From Fragilaria crotonensis (taxonomy: Eukaryota > Bacillariophyta > Fragilariophyceae > Fragilariales > Fragilariaceae), in NCBI GenBank assembly GCA_022925895.1, contig JAKSYS010000638.1, positions 1-36,269 of the forward strand: a stretch of 36,269 bases of DNA. Direction: 5' to 3'. The notes beneath the pieces are model-generated. The model was not told where the DNA came from, did not search any database, and saw only the letters and a program-made list of their open reading frames with translations. Made by a program: the position numbers and the translations under genes. How positions within the stretch are numbered: position 1 is the first letter of the stretch; the number at the start of each line of letters is the position of its first letter. Shown piece by piece: positions 20,552-31,084 of the stretch.

Positions 20552-20953
20552 CAGTTCCGCTGTTTGAACAAGTGTCCTTGTTTTCGCATCGGTGCCGTTG
20601 TTGAAGTCCACCGATGGCACCCTACTACTGTGCTACTGACACAAAAGGCCAGTGCTATTGTACGACCGGAGAGTAGTATCGGTTCATCGGTGCTAACCAG
20701 CTGTTGCTTGATCGTGGAATGGTTCTACCGGTAGCTGGTAGTTTAAGGAAGATGATGCCGCTACCTTCACTACGGCTATAGCTGTACCAAATACCACTGC
20801 AAGGATGGCGGCATGTTGCATTCTTACAAATACTTAAATTCAAACCACCTGTAACATCATGACGGACTTGATCTCCAAGAACTCTGACATTACAGAATTT
20901 GCATGCATGGTTTCCAACGTAGTTGCTCGAAGGTTCTTGTGCCGGAGAAATCA

Positions 20954-21118
20954 TCATACCTGAAAAGTCCCTCCAATCTGAATTCTCCATGCCGATGGCC
21001 AATCGTCGTTGTCTTCCGTCGATTGACCGAAACATTCACCCTTCTCAACACCAGCTGAAGTTATGTTGCTTGCAAGTTCAAGGTAAAGCATGATCTTCTC
21101 GAGCATGTTCACTTCCAT
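20954..21118 (-). CDS. Possible short exon or peptide
   Basis: A 54-codon frame from ATG 21118 (MEVNMLEKIMLYLELASN...) ends with GGTFQ followed at once by GTATGA, a good splice donor at 20959. The composition looks coding, with Trp, balanced charges and few Ser runs. I could not find a convincing next exon: the nearest acceptor (CTTGCAG) gives only six more codons before a stop. It could be a small peptide gene, the end of an unseen gene, or chance. Confidence 0.22.
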   Translation of the reverse strand: MEVNMLEKIMLYLELASNITSAGVEKGECFGQSTEDNDDWPSAWRIQIGGTFQV

Positions 21119-22104
21119 ACTCCTAGTAATGGTAACGCGTACCCCCTCAACGCTATCGGCAAATAAACGGGGGCGTTGACAGGGAACAGTATTTGTAAAG
21201 TGCAGTGGATTGATAAGGAACCTGCCTTATGGTCCATTTAACTATGCATCTGTCCTTACGCAATCGAACAGAGTTGATGCCGTCGCTGGATAGTTCGTTC
21301 AGTCCGCCGACAAATTGTGACACAATTGTGTACCACAGTTACAGGTCGATCGACATCATTACAACTAACTTGTCAGTTAGACAAATACGGTAACAGAACG
21401 CTCATTCTTATCGTACCCCGACCACGTGCTTGCTCACAACATTGAAAGGCTTGTTCAAGCCAGATGGAACAGCCGATGGGACGCTGAGAGAAATTTCTGA
21501 TACTTTCGATTTCTTGATCTTCGGTGCTACGACTGGGATCTTGAGCGCTCTGGAAGCACCAACAACAACTACGGTGGAAGAAACAAACAAAAAATGTGAG
21601 CCTTTCGGTTTCGTGTCGACCAAGAAGCAACTCGGGACGACATCGTTAATACTCACCAGACTCGAATGGGACAAAGCTCTTGAATTGAGCTGGTAACCTG
21701 TGGCGAGCAAGGCAATAGAGAGGTGTAAGTCCAATGTGTTACAAAACAATCATTCGTGTGACGTTGAAATTCCTTCACGCAATGGTTTTGGTTAACCCAG
21801 ATGGGAATCCCGCATCCTAAACCGCAGGAAAACGCAACAATTCGATTTATCGCAACTGTTCCTTGCTTTCTGAACAGTCTCTTACCCAGTCATGATGGTC
21901 TTATTGGTAATGACACGAGGAATCGAAGACATGGTGTACTCAACAACGATGTGTTCAATGGCAATTATCACTTCACTTCGCCGATTGCTGTTTTGATGAC
22001 GTGTCGGTTGGGTGCAAGTGTGGGTTGTTTCAAGCTTCACGGACTCGAGAGTAGACTTGTACTTGTACACCATGGCAACGGAGAATACGGTGCCTGGTAT
22101 ATTT

Positions 22105-22112
22105 TACCAGGT
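22105..22112 (-). promoter_or_regulatory. TACCAGGT motif upstream of the SAP-domain gene
   Basis: Copy of the recurring 8-mer, about 340 nt before ATG 22451, facing an inverted near-copy (CCTGGTA) about 13 bases upstream. Inferred regulatory site. Confidence 0.35.
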
Positions 22113-22450
22113 GCACAAGTACTGCTTCAGTGCAGATCATCGTCTTCGTATCCGTGCATCTGTGTCGGTGTGTCCAACCAAAGTACATCATAACTTAGAT
22201 ATTCGTGTATGGTTAGTTTTAACCACTACTCGCTACTCGCTACTCGTTCACTGGAGTGCTACTCGGACCGTGTATTGTACTACAGTATGTAATACAGTAC
22301 GTGTCTACACTGGATATGTACTATGTGCTACTTGCGCCATCTGGAATCTGGATGCTTGCTGCTACAGCTGACAGAACAAGTGTATCGAATTGACAACTGA
22401 CACCAACATATGATCAATGATCACTCTGGCAAGTGGAATGATATACGTCC

Positions 22451-23155
22451 ATGTTTCTCCTCCGAGTCCTCGTATTGCTCTTATTGTCGACAGCATCGTG
22501 GTCCTTCCAGATCCTCTGTCGATCGCGTAGTTATGTGAACAAAATAGGCTATCTCCAAGGCAAAGGCCCGAGCAACGATGAAATGTTGGCTTTGGAGCGA
22601 GAAGTCATTGAATCAACAAAAGCGAAGCTGGATCTGAAACGGATAAACGACGCATTTCTGGAGGAAGATGATATGATAGGACCGAATGATGCTTGGAAAG
22701 TAGCTCTAGCAGCAGCTCTTGTTGCGTCAGTCGCTTCCAACACGCTTTTGTTCCACAGTCTTGTTTTGTCTTCGACCGTCGGCATGGTAGTCTTTTTCGT
22801 GGCAAACGGCGATCCACTCGAAGAAGACTCGGTCGCCGGATCCTTAGCGCGAGTGGTAGGGCGTTTCACTCTCAAATCGGTGCAATCCTCGCAACCAAAG
22901 GTTCGCGCTGTGGCCCGAGCTGTTGTGCGGGGTGATGAGGATATGGCGCAACTCCAGCGGCGCGTTGAAGAACTGGAGGCTGAGAATTATGAACTCATGT
23001 TGTGGAAGCTCCGACGACAAGCCGTCGATGAGAAGCTAGCTGATTTTAATGTGGATGAACTCAAGGCAAAAGCTAGGTCCAATAAAATTCCAATTGGAGG
23101 CACCAAATCGCAACTGCTGATGAGACTTGTGGAAGCTGGAATCGTAAACCTATAG
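22451..23155 (+). CDS. Plastid-type membrane protein with C-terminal SAP domain
   Basis: An intronless 234-residue protein. It starts with a hydrophobic signal peptide (MFLLRVLVLLLLSTASWS) followed by FQ, matching the aromatic +1 rule for diatom plastid proteins. Residues about 75-110 contain one or two hydrophobic helices (ALAAALVASVASNTLLF, TVGMVVFFVA). A Glu/Gln/Leu coiled coil lies at 170-198 (QLQRRVEELEAENYELM). The C terminus is a SAP motif, FNVDELKAKARSNKIPIGG then SQLLMRLVEAG. SAP motifs bind DNA or RNA, and some plastid nucleoid proteins carry them. A membrane-tethered nucleoid protein is a reasonable inference, not a demonstrated role. It converges with the secreted-protein gene 82 bases away. 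Confidence 0.8.
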   Translation: MFLLRVLVLLLLSTASWSFQILCRSRSYVNKIGYLQGKGPSNDEMLALEREVIESTKAKLDLKRINDAFLEEDDMIGPNDAWKVALAAALVASVASNTLLFHSLVLSSTVGMVVFFVANGDPLEEDSVAGSLARVVGRFTLKSVQSSQPKVRAVARAVVRGDEDMAQLQRRVEELEAENYELMLWKLRRQAVDEKLADFNVDELKAKARSNKIPIGGTKSQLLMRLVEAGIVNL

Positions 23156-23237
23156 TGGGCCTGCATCTGGAATGCCAAAAACGAACTGACGCAGTGGGAA
23201 GAACTCCGGAAGCTATAGATTACGTTCAAACTGAATT

Positions 23238-24066
23238 TTAAAGATGATAACAAATAGATGGAGGAGGAGGAAATGTTCCATTCCATGCTACGTTTATCGC
23301 GTTTAGACAGGACCTGTCATTTGACATTTGATTGAGAAAGGTTGAGTTCGCTTCATTGTTTTGGGTGCGATGCAATTCCGTTATCTTGTCCTCAGCTCCG
23401 CGGCAATATGCCAGAATCTGAACCTGTTCGTGAAAGTATTTGCGATTGTCACCTCCGTCATTCTGACATTCTGTAGTTATGCGCAAATCAAAAGTTACGC
23501 GTGCAAAGTGCTCCCCGTACACAGCAACCAGGTTGCTATACTCCCAACCTGAGATCAGAAAGGTCTCTCCGTAGTTGAAGGAAACAAGTTCCTCGAATGT
23601 CTTCGCTTGCATCTTTCCATCGTAGTAGAGGCCACTGAACAGTGGAGCATCCACAATGTCGTTCCACAGGGCATCTAGAACAAGACAGCTCAGCTGACTT
23701 CGAGTTCCAAAAACTTTCGTTTGAAGTACGTCCATCAAGGTAACTTGGATATCTGGACAATTCGACGAGGCGGGAGCTCCATGAGGTTCAATTTGATGCC
23801 TAAACGCATGTTCGTACCCAATATTGTTGGAAACACCTTGAAGTTCATCGTCCTGCTCCCGAATTTGCACCAGCGAATGCGAATCGGTAAGTTGAACGTT
23901 GTCGGAGATGTTGTCCGTTCAAGAAGCTTTCACTCACCAAGTTACCAGTCAGCACATGGTGCTCGTCATGGTCACAAATCTGACCTCGGCTTTCAATGCA
24001 GACGGCGCTGACACAAGCGGCAAGTGCGAAGCCCATAAACCCAGACGAAATCCCAGAAATCTGCAT
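23238..24066 (-). CDS. Predicted secreted protein, unknown family
   Basis: Two exons, 24066-23938 and 23852-23238, are joined by an 85-nt phase-0 intron (GTGAGT...GCAG), giving 247 residues. A signal peptide covers about residues 1-23 (GFALAACVSAVC). The mature protein has eight or so Cys residues and a compact central part with VLDALWNDIVDAPLF and FGTRSQLSCL. The C terminus contains NGT sequons and ends PPPPSICYHL. No membrane helix follows the signal peptide. The family is not one I recognise; an extracellular or frustule-associated location would be an inference from the signal alone. Confidence 0.65.
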
Positions 24067-24336
24067 GATCCTTCACGTCGCAACTTTCTTCGATGAGTTC
24101 GGAGCCAGATTATATGATCTATGATTGATTACTGTGCCATCGAAGAGATTGATCTGCGTGTATGGCTCCGACCTGACAGCCGTTCATTCGTGAATGCCGA
24201 ATGCTAGAATTGGTTTACGTGCACCGAGAGCACATGTTTCGGAAGAAACGATAGGTGTGTTCCGCTCATAGCGACCGCGGGTAACGGATTTTGTTTATAT
24301 CTTGAACACTTGAACGCTCGTTAGCTATTATGTTGG

Positions 24337-27120
24337 TCATTGTTCGGTCTGTGTTGGTGCTGGTGTTGGTGTTGGCGTCGTTCGATATTCTAATCCGCCG
24401 AGGACTCTGGGACCTCCAGCTTGTGCAGCCCATAGGTCCATACGGGCGCCGCTCAAGACTTCATCTGCCAGCGTTAACACTAGGCGCGCAATGAGGTTCG
24501 CGATTTGGGCGCGGAGCATCCCGCTACCCAAGGCGCGTTCGTGCCACCGGTCCAAAATTTTCAACCCTTGAGACACATCTTCCGCTGTCGCCATGACCGC
24601 AGCTTCGAATTCTTCAGGCTTTGTTCTTCGATGGTTGATCCCTTTGTCCGCCAAACCAATGTGCCGAATCATGTCGCTTTCCGTGATGGGCTTGAAGGAA
24701 AACGTCAGTGCATGGCCAAGGATCTGAAGTTCTATGCCTTCTGCAAAGTCAGATATCACGTGGGTGATAAGGGTAATCATATTAGCGAGAAGTGCGCGCT
24801 GCCAAGCGAGTGGGAAAAGTTTGAGAAGCGGTGCTGATATTTGGCAGTGGGACAATAGAGTCTCAACAATAGCATCACGTTGAATGAAGGCCTCCTCAGA
24901 AAGTTTGGGCATACCACCCTTCTTCTTTCGCTTTCGACTCTTCATCATAGCACCCTTGATGGCTTCTTCGGCATAATCGTTTCGCGGCAGCATAGTTCTA
25001 CTTAGTGGTGGAAGATCTGGTACCTGCTCCATAAAGAGTCGAATATCAGAGTGATCCATGATGTTCATTCCGTGTATTGCAGAAATGGAGCGTGCGAGTG
25101 ACGACATAACTGCAGTGCACACAGCCTTATAACCTGCGATTTCAGCTGCTTCGCCAATTTTCTCTCCAAGGCTACCACCTTTTCCAATAGACTGGCGCAA
25201 AATCCAACTGCCACCACCACCGTTGCCATTAACGCTTCGGCGCTCAAAAGGCGGACTAATTTTTTGAGGATACTCGCTGTATAGTCTGCTTGCATCGGCT
25301 GAAGGAGTAAGCAAATCATCACCAATACTTTCATCTTCATCGTCATCAAAACCAACTCCACTCTTCCACAAGTGCGTGTGGTTCATCTTTATTAGCCGTC
25401 CGTGAGCAAACAAGTCATCAAGATAGTCTTCCACTAGAGTTTCAGATGGGAAACTGAATTCTCGACTAAACTTGACTGTGCCGTTCCCACCCTTCGTGGT
25501 GGTGTAATTATACAGAGGATTTGGCCGCATTTGCAGTGCATCCTTCTCACATGCTAACTCGAGTAGACGAGCTTGACTCTGCTTAATGAGTCTATCGATT
25601 TCCATCACGCGTTCTTGGGTTCGACGAGCCTCTGCATCATCAAACGACTCTTCTTGGATTCGGACACCAATATCTTCATTCGGTACATCCTTGTCGGTGC
25701 TTAATTCAGGGATAACGACCGTCCATTCATCGACTTTACGACGTCTACCAAAGAGACCACGCCCTTCTTGTTCACCAGCTGCGTCTTCCTCCTGCTTGAG
25801 CTCGACTGATTTTCTAGCTCTGTCAATGGCGGCTATGCGACGACGGATCAGGCCCAAATCTTCTTCATCCAGGGTCTCCATCTCCTCCTCAGGTTGTGTA
25901 ATCAGAGTGCCCGACTTCGGTTTTCCACTTACCACGCCGTGCAGTCCAGTTGCTTTGGCAATCGCTTTTCGCATCGGACGCAGGTGGCGAGAAAACCTTA
26001 GCTGTGGACTGCCGTTGCTGAGCCCGAGAGACAAAATTTTGTCGATTGCTTGCCACTGGCGTGGTTCCGTTAGCACATGCTTGACATCCAAAATTCATCC
26101 ACAAGCAAGCGATTCACTTACCGCGCCAGATGACATGTAGGGGCTCTCTCCAACTACAATTGCTGGTCCTAGGTCCTGTTCTGACTCGGTATCATCTCCG
26201 AAGTCGCTCATTTGCCCGACCTCTGCATCTCCATTAAGATTTGACGGCACCACAATGTCAGTCTTTTCTTCGACAATCTTTGGCTCAATAGCAGAGCCAT
26301 TCTCTAGTGTTACCGAGGCAACATGGGTTTCTTCTTTTTCCTTTGCAGCAACGCCTTCGTTTTTAGTGGTGTCAACATTAACACGCATTTGCTCACTTGC
26401 AGAAGTGTCACCTGGTTCAATCTTTTCTATCTGAAGCTGCGAAACCTCTTGGTTCCGTGCAGCTGCTCTCTTCTTGATGATTTCGATGTTTGCTTCTGAT
26501 TCGACGCTCCGTCTGGAGACCTCTCTCCGTTCTACCTTTTCTATTACTTTTTGTGGCACGGGGAGAGTTTCGGCGTTATTCACAGAGATATCCTCAACCG
26601 TGGCCTCTGTATCCACCACATCGTACATGGATTCTCGAAGGTTGGCCCACCAAAATCGAGCTACTCCTGAAACAGTCGCGGCTGACGATTGCTCCTCAGG
26701 TTGTCCCGATGCCGTCATCGGTTCCTCTTCCTTGGACTTGAAAGTGAGCAAGAACTTTGGAGGCGACTTGGGGATGGATAGAAATCGTCGCTTTGGCTTG
26801 ACCGCGGTCAGTGCCCCTCCCCGTCCGCCGTTGGTTGGAGGCATGGCACCGGCCTGAAGTGCAGCGTTCTCTTTTGCGTCAGCCGATAGCTCCAACAACG
26901 CTCCAACATTCCAAAATCGACGTTGTTTCGGTTTCTGCAGGTCTTCCAGATGTTCGTCATCTTCCTTAGCTCCTCCGCCTCGTCCTTGCCACGATACCCA
27001 TGACATCACAGTGGATCGCATGGAGGGATGCTCCGAAGCCGAGCAAGGCCCTGTCAATATTGCCCAAAGATAAATCAACAGCATTGCTAATGCTTGCCAT
27101 CGTTTCCGGTAGCATGTCAT
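24337..27120 (-). CDS. Large protein of unknown function with signal peptide
   Basis: Two exons, 27120-26122 and 26055-24337, are joined by a 66-nt phase-0 intron (GTAAGT...GCCAG with a branch-point-like TGCTAAC), giving 905 residues. It starts with a hydrophobic signal (ALAMLLIYLWAILTGPCSAS). Residues about 30-330 are charged and of low complexity, probably disordered. The C-terminal half looks folded: a DDEDESIGDD acidic patch, a basic patch MKSRKRKKKGG, and hydrophobic helices around SAPLLKLFPLAWQRALLANM and ITHVISDFAEG. The end is Thr/Pro-rich (TPTPTPAPTQTEQ). I do not recognise the family. The signal suggests ER, secretory or plastid routing. Confidence 0.75.
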
Positions 27121-27462
27121 CCTATTCTATTCGGCGTTGTGATTGAAAAATTGTCTTAAAAGGACGATGAGCTCGAACTGCTTGCTCGAATCTTGACAAC
27201 TTGTTGAAACCTTGGACGATGTGTAGGTGACAATTCAGATTGGATGGCGAGTGTAGGCGAGGTGTCGAGTGTCGACTGTTTGGCAACCTCCACCCGAGGT
27301 TGAATTTTGAACTGGGATTTCATCGGTGCATATCCGGAACGTCATCAATGGGCAGTCCAACTTTTTCCGGGTGTCTAATCGTCCCACCACTCACAATCCC
27401 CTATCCCTATCCCCAATTCCACAGTGTCGAATGAGGACAGTGCACGCGTCATCCAGTAGTAG

Positions 27463-27470
27463 TACCAGGT
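27463..27470 (-). promoter_or_regulatory. TACCAGGT motif upstream of the 905-residue gene
   Basis: Copy of the recurring 8-mer, about 340 nt before the start at 27120. Inferred regulatory site. Confidence 0.35.
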
Positions 27471-27757
27471 ATGAGGTACTACGACAGTTATTAGCCTCCT
27501 CTTTTTGTCAAGTCATGCTGGCGAGCGAGTGACGAGTGCTTGAGAATCTACCGTAGTAACATGGCTGTCCCTTGTAAGACCGACCTTCCATGTCTTGCTT
27601 GAAGGGGTTTCATAGCTGTCGAACAACAACTTGCTGTTGACTCAGCATTTATTGTCTTGATGCTGTCATCTGATCATGCGCAAGATCTTGCCAACCAAAA
27701 TAGAATTACGACAATTTCATCAACTTCCACTTCAAAACAATCATCCCTTTGGACGCA

Positions 27758-27805
27758 CCAGCCAGCAGTCACTTTCATCTTCAAAGTGAGGGCAGTGGCT
27801 GGCTG
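27758..27805. repeat. Hairpin with CCAGCCAG arm
   Basis: CACTTT (27770-27775) pairs with AAAGTG (27783-27788) across a 7-base loop, and AGCCAG pairs with CTGGCT outside an internal loop. The left arm, ACCAGCCAGCAGTCAC, recurs with one change at 27961. Confidence 0.5.
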
Positions 27806-27958
27806 TTTGCAAAGGTCACCAGCTGCTTGAACATAAACAAAGACACTTGCAAGCAAGTACAGTAGCTAGTCATCAAGCAAAAATGACACTTTCATGACAA
27901 TTCACCGACAAATTTGCTACACATCCATTCCTCGTCCACCTTAGTGCTTCCTCCTCTG

Positions 27959-27993
27959 CAACCAGCCAGCAGCCACGACCATCTGGCTGGTTG
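27959..27993. repeat. Perfect 11-bp inverted repeat
   Basis: CAACCAGCCAG and CTGGCTGGTTG flank a 13-base loop. The left arm repeats the sequence of the hairpin 200 bases earlier. Confidence 0.65.
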
Positions 27994-28535
27994 TCTTGCT
28001 GGATCCGCCGTATCACGTTCATGGTACCCAAGCCAGAAGCAGGCATAAAAGCACAAGCATACATGGAATTCTTCATTAATAAATGCACAAGTTTACATGA
28101 CTAAATGGCTTTAAGAAATGAGTTCATTTGGATTCTAAACTTGCACCAATCAATTCCCCAGTATCCAAGCCTTTTCAATTCCAGATGCACTCGTCCTTCA
28201 TCTTTTTGTCCCTTTCTGCAATTATCTTTGAAGGATGATGCTTCTCATCTCTGGACCAAACTGTCAGTCATGAACCTACTTGGTTTAACCTTGGTGTTGC
28301 CAGGCCTCATAATAGAAGTTTCCTCTGACAACAAGTGGCATTGAATTTGGATAGAATACCTTAATGACTGATGTGGCTTGAATAGAAAGGTTGTGCTTTT
28401 TAGCTTGTTCCTCCTTGGTCAGCACCATTTAAATCAAGGCTGCTGTCAGTTCAAACACAGTCCTAGATTGTTGGAAGTGGTTTGAAAAATAATTTCTGGA
28501 AAGGGCATGGAACTCACATTACTCAGTATGCTTGT

Positions 28536-28611
28536 GCTGCTGGGTCTATTTTCCCTTGATGCCCACACTGTGCTTTACTAGCAGATGTTAAATGTCAATT
28601 GACCCAGCAGC
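28536..28611. repeat. 11-bp inverted repeat with 54-base spacer
   Basis: GCTGCTGGGTC at 28536-28546 pairs with GACCCAGCAGC at 28601-28611. It lies inside the zero-CpG stretch. Confidence 0.5.
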
Positions 28612-28985
28612 TTTTTATAATAAATGACATTCCAAAGTAGGATTGAAATGCCTGCAATAACGCCAATACCGCAGTTGTATACATCGCTTGTTTAGATGAT
28701 GAGAAGGCAATGTTTCAAGGAAAGAAAAAGGCAAAGAACACCTTCCTCCTGCTGGATAGCAAGCCAGAATTCTGATCAACTGGTGGAGGAGGTTCATAAT
28801 GCCTTGAATTATCCAATAAAGCTGTTCCATATGTCAAAACTTTTCTTGTTCTCTCCTCCTCCCAATATTACTTTGGTGGAATGATTCTGTGACCAATTGT
28901 CAGAAGACAATTACTATGCCAGGGTCAATGGTCATCAGACTTGGAGAGTTATGCAACTCGTACTGGTCTGATCCCGGCCATTGAT

Positions 28986-29030
28986 AATGGTAGGGTCAAG
29001 ACTTGCAATACCAGTCTTGACCCTACCATT
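28986..29030. repeat. Perfect 18-bp stem-loop
   Basis: AATGGTAGGGTCAAGACT at 28986-29003 is the exact reverse complement of 29013-29030, with a 9-base loop. A second imperfect stem lies just outside (about 28924-28983: CAATGGTCATCAGACT against GGTCTGATCCCGGCCATTG). No T-run follows, so it is not an obvious terminator. It may be the core of a foldback element. Confidence 0.75.
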
Positions 29031-30376
29031 GCTTATTACATGTAAGGAGTTGCAAAACCAATCTCAGTCTTATCCTGACGGACCACGCGAATGGTTGTGG
29101 TCAGGAAGGTCAACGAAGAGCTCCAAACACCCTAGTAATTGACAACCCTGTGGAGACAGCTGTTGCAACACTGAAATTAACCATGCATCCATAGTGTGCT
29201 TTAGAAACAAGCACTGACATTAGCATTCAGGCCAATTGTCATGAGTATCACAACTGTTCATGCAGCAGTCATTGATTCATCTTTGAATAACCACCAATAC
29301 AACTTCACTAAGCCATTGATATATAATTCCTTGCTATTGTGTCTGGTATGTACTATCCTTGTTGAGGCCATATCATACCAGGCCATCTACAAAAGTTCAT
29401 GATGAGAGCAAGCACCTTTTCTTAGTAGGGCTTCACACTCCCCACCAAGCAATGCATGATGCACCACATCAGATGTGACCTTTTCATGGAAACCTTCCTC
29501 AAAAGCCCATCTTGATGAAGTTGGTCATTGTGGTGCTCTCCTCCTGTCAACAGTCACCATCACAACCCCTCATTAGGTCTTAGATTTCTGCACTTCTGGT
29601 AGGATATTGACCTTCATGCATGCCTGTGGTGGTGCCATGCATCACCAACTCATCGCAACTGCATGTCTACTAGGTTGTGTGACCAACACAACAAAGTACT
29701 AATCGTGCATTTGCACACAACTTGCAATTGTGTTTACCACTATTTCTGCTCATCCGTTGATGGAAAACAGAACAAAGCAGCCCATAAAGCTCAACTATGG
29801 GGGTGAAAAATTCAGTGAAGCCCTCTCAAAGGCAGCACATTCCACCCTGCTTGGCAGGGTTGGACTCTTACTACGACCTCCGAACGGGTTGCTGCAAGTG
29901 TACCTCCAACAAAAAATACTCCGAGTACACCATGCGCCACTACTAGTAGCTAGGTATGCCCTGTGTTCCTATGAGGTGACCCAGCAATAGTGGATTGGTG
30001 CTGCACTATACAACCTCCGATGCGGAGGCAGTTTGTAAGCACTCTGTTGTTTTCACTGTGATTTTCTTCACATGCGCGGCTACTAGTTTCCCTCACTCTG
30101 CCTGCCAAATGAAGGATACGGTGTACACTTGATACCAGAAGCTACAGGTACAAGTTGTGAATTTCCTTTACTGGACCATGCTTGCTTACCTGTGTGCACT
30201 CAAACCGTTGCAGTGGTGCTTGTTGGAACTAGTCTGACAATCTTTTGTTGGAGGTACCCTTGCAACCTGTTTGGAGCTAGCACAGTCAGCCAACTAGTGG
30301 CAGTTTGCAAGATGATCAATTACAAAAAGAATGAGCTTGTTATCAACTTAGTCTTTAATGTCCTGATGTCCTGACC

Positions 30377-30499
30377 GCCAGGCATTCCGGTTGGTCATCC
30401 TATGGTACAACAGTTGGACTTTCTGAATGGATCCTATCATGATATCAGGTTATTCAGACATGCCAACACTAGGATTGGCTGCCTGGCTAGGATGACCAA
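30377..30499. repeat. Two crossing inverted-repeat pairs
   Basis: GCCAGGCA (30377-30384) pairs with TGCCTGGC (30480-30487); TTGGTCATCCTA (30391-30402) pairs with TAGGATGACCAA (30488-30499). The order is A, B, A', B', so both stems cannot nest. The pattern is that of an H-type pseudoknot, or of rearranged foldback arms. Confidence 0.6.
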
Positions 30500-31084
30500 T
30501 GGGATAGAAAAGCTCCCAGCCATGTCAAGACTGTGGTTCTAGATCATAGTAGTAAAGCTCACTCTTTTATCTGATGATAGTAGATCAAAGTTGCATGCTG
30601 CTACTCCTAGATGATTTAACTGAGTTACTTGTAGAGTCAATCCCTTGACAATGGTGGATTTACCGCACTTGCAGGGGATTTGAGTGATTTCCAAGACAAG
30701 CCGAGACCACCACCTGTGCAGACCCAACACCCAACACGCGTCATTCGCTCGTACCGTCTGTCCGGGCGTCCGAATATCGAGTCTACTGGTGCATACACTT
30801 GTATGATACATGGAACATGGTACAACTACTGTGTGTAACCTACGAGATTGTACTAGCAGTGGTAGTAACACGACATCTCGACATGGGCGACGAGGTCATT
30901 TTGCTCCTTGGTCGACTGCCATGGCACTTCACTCTTTCAACACAGTGGCGCATCTTTCGACTCGACAGAATACAGCTTAGAGTTTCGTCGTCGTATTGCT
31001 ACAGTCGCCACAGTAACCATATTCACGGCTGTTTTTCACTGTTGTTGCGCTTCGTCACCGTTCAGGAGAGCAGTAAAGGCATCA

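Larger units (their letters stand above)
20552..22450. other. Intergenic region, 20.6-22.5 kb
   Basis: No well supported gene. A 54-codon frame with a splice-donor end is listed separately. Frames at 21.4-21.75 kb on both strands lack an ATG start. GTAC palindromes cluster at 22.06-22.33 kb. Confidence 0.45.
27550..30680. mobile_element. CpG-depleted, foldback-rich tract; probable transposon remnant
   Basis: I find no CpG at all from about 28,201 to 28,660 or from 29,161 to 29,640, and few elsewhere, with TpG and CpA abundant. All frames are broken. Several strong inverted repeats are present. CpG density jumps back at about 30,700 (eight in 60 bases). This fits methylated repeat DNA after deamination. 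I could not identify reverse transcriptase, integrase, transposase or terminal repeats. Confidence 0.5.
27121..31084. other. 4-kb gene-free region between unknown gene and HECT gene
   Basis: No coding frame longer than about 140 codons, and none with a domain. About 27.5-30.7 kb is CpG-poor and rich in inverted repeats, listed separately. The last 350 bases, where CpG returns abruptly, probably carry the HECT promoter. Confidence 0.55.

Noticed and set aside
21408-21749. Open frames on both strands
   Set aside because: Both lack an ATG start. Good-looking splice signals on the minus strand did not yield a consistent gene model.
25586-26140. 184-codon open frame on the + strand
   Set aside because: It is antisense to an exon of the 905-residue gene, which has a good intron and coding composition; the + frame is Ser/Arg-rich shadow.
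28986-29030. Rho-independent terminator
   Set aside because: The strong stem has no T-run, and the genome is eukaryotic.
30908-31084. N-terminal extension of the HECT protein with a hydrophobic stretch
   Set aside because: The frame is open but has no ATG before 31085, so the membrane-like segment is probably leader sequence.
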